Assembly (NCBI RefSeq): GCF_009910675.1
Contig: NZ_RSEJ01000006.1
Coordinates: forward strand, 151,915 to 215,914
Length of the DNA stretch: 64,000 nt
DNA from: Photobacterium alginatilyticum
GTDB taxonomy: Bacteria; Pseudomonadota; Gammaproteobacteria; Enterobacterales; Vibrionaceae
Direction of reading: 5' to 3'
The notes below the pieces were generated by a model. It was given only the letters and a program-made list of their open reading frames with translations, ran no database searches and had not been told where the DNA came from. Each line of letters opens with the position of its first letter. The first letter of the stretch is position 1. Shown here piece by piece: positions 63,864 to 64,000 of this stretch. Position numbers and translations under genes: made by a program.

Positions 63864-64000
63864 TCATCGCGGCTTTCCGGGGAAAGCTGCTTTTATCTTT
63901 AGGAAGAAGTATTCCGTATCTCGATATCCGTATCCCATACGCTTGATGAGTTTTATCTTGTTATTGATCCCCTCCAGCGTACAAGTATTCAGATGATATG
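63864..64000 (-). mobile_element. ISL3-family transposase, C-terminal end (cut by the window edge)
   Basis: The minus strand reads through to a TGA at 63864-63866. The visible 45 codons include EGINNKIKLIKRMGYGYRD followed by EYFFLKI, the C-terminal signature of ISL3/IS204-type transposases. The remainder lies beyond the window, so it cannot be judged whether the element is intact. The terminal inverted repeat was not identified. Confidence 0.8.

Noticed and set aside
1..64000. CRISPR arrays, tRNA or rRNA genes, integron attC sites, prophage
   Set aside because: Looked for and not seen; the only mobile-element signature is the transposase end at 63864-64000.

Overview
The window looks like the origin region of the second chromosome of a Vibrionaceae bacterium, probably Photobacterium or a close relative. 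The central evidence is rctB (24256-26256, minus), an iteron-bearing origin of the oriCII type (26257-27330), the divergent partition operon parA2-parB2 (27537-29734, plus), and six copies of the 15-bp ParB2 centromere TTTACAnTGTAAA between 24216 and 35730. The rest is metabolic and signalling content typical of a Vibrionaceae chromosome II. The genus assignment is inference; no rRNA or tRNA gene is present to settle it.

Layout. 1-5.9 kb: the end of a tricorn-type protease, then an ornithine-cyclodeaminase-like gene, a PLP aminotransferase and a YheO/DauR-type regulator. 6-8.2 kb: small genes (secreted protein, second peptide deformylase, dodecin, isochorismatase-like hydrolase). 8.2-10.5 kb: an orphan parB paralogue followed by 1.26 kb of AT-rich DNA without a convincing gene. 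10.5-14.7 kb: an RND efflux pump and its adaptor. 14.9-21.3 kb: a PTS-type dihydroxyacetone kinase locus, dhaR and dhaKLM, with two matching palindromes upstream of dhaK. 21.7-24 kb: a patatin/beta-barrel phospholipase. 24.2-35.8 kb: replication and partition region, also holding tmcA, a YcdX phosphatase, a small unknown gene and a FapA-like protein. 35.8-43.2 kb: a LapD-like degenerate GGDEF-EAL protein, dctBD, pdxH, a 54-codon gene and a PAS-LuxR regulator. 43.6-44.15 kb: a gene-free cluster of RctB-type iterons 17 kb from the origin. 44.3-51 kb: an AraC regulator, putA, a separate gene for the PutA C-terminal domain, and putP. 51-64 kb: serine deaminase, a YiaV/YiaW-like pair, a Sel1 protein, a HAD phosphatase, an unknown helical protein, a CatB acetyltransferase, a divergent SDR/LysR pair, an unlinked ackA, a chemotaxis receptor, and the end of an ISL3-family transposase running off the window.

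How it works together. RctB should bind the six 23-bp-spaced iterons to start replication. The 39-mer-like and 29-mer-like elements would restrain initiation and rctB expression. A parS2 site lies 17 bp from the third 39-mer-like element, so ParB2 bound there could counter that restraint. The distal iteron cluster may titrate RctB. The orphan ParB paralogue at 8.2 kb may interact with the same system. Elsewhere, the put genes form a proline-utilisation unit, and dha forms a PEP-driven dihydroxyacetone pathway.

Limits: all family assignments are read from motifs by eye. No database search, folding or alignment program was run.
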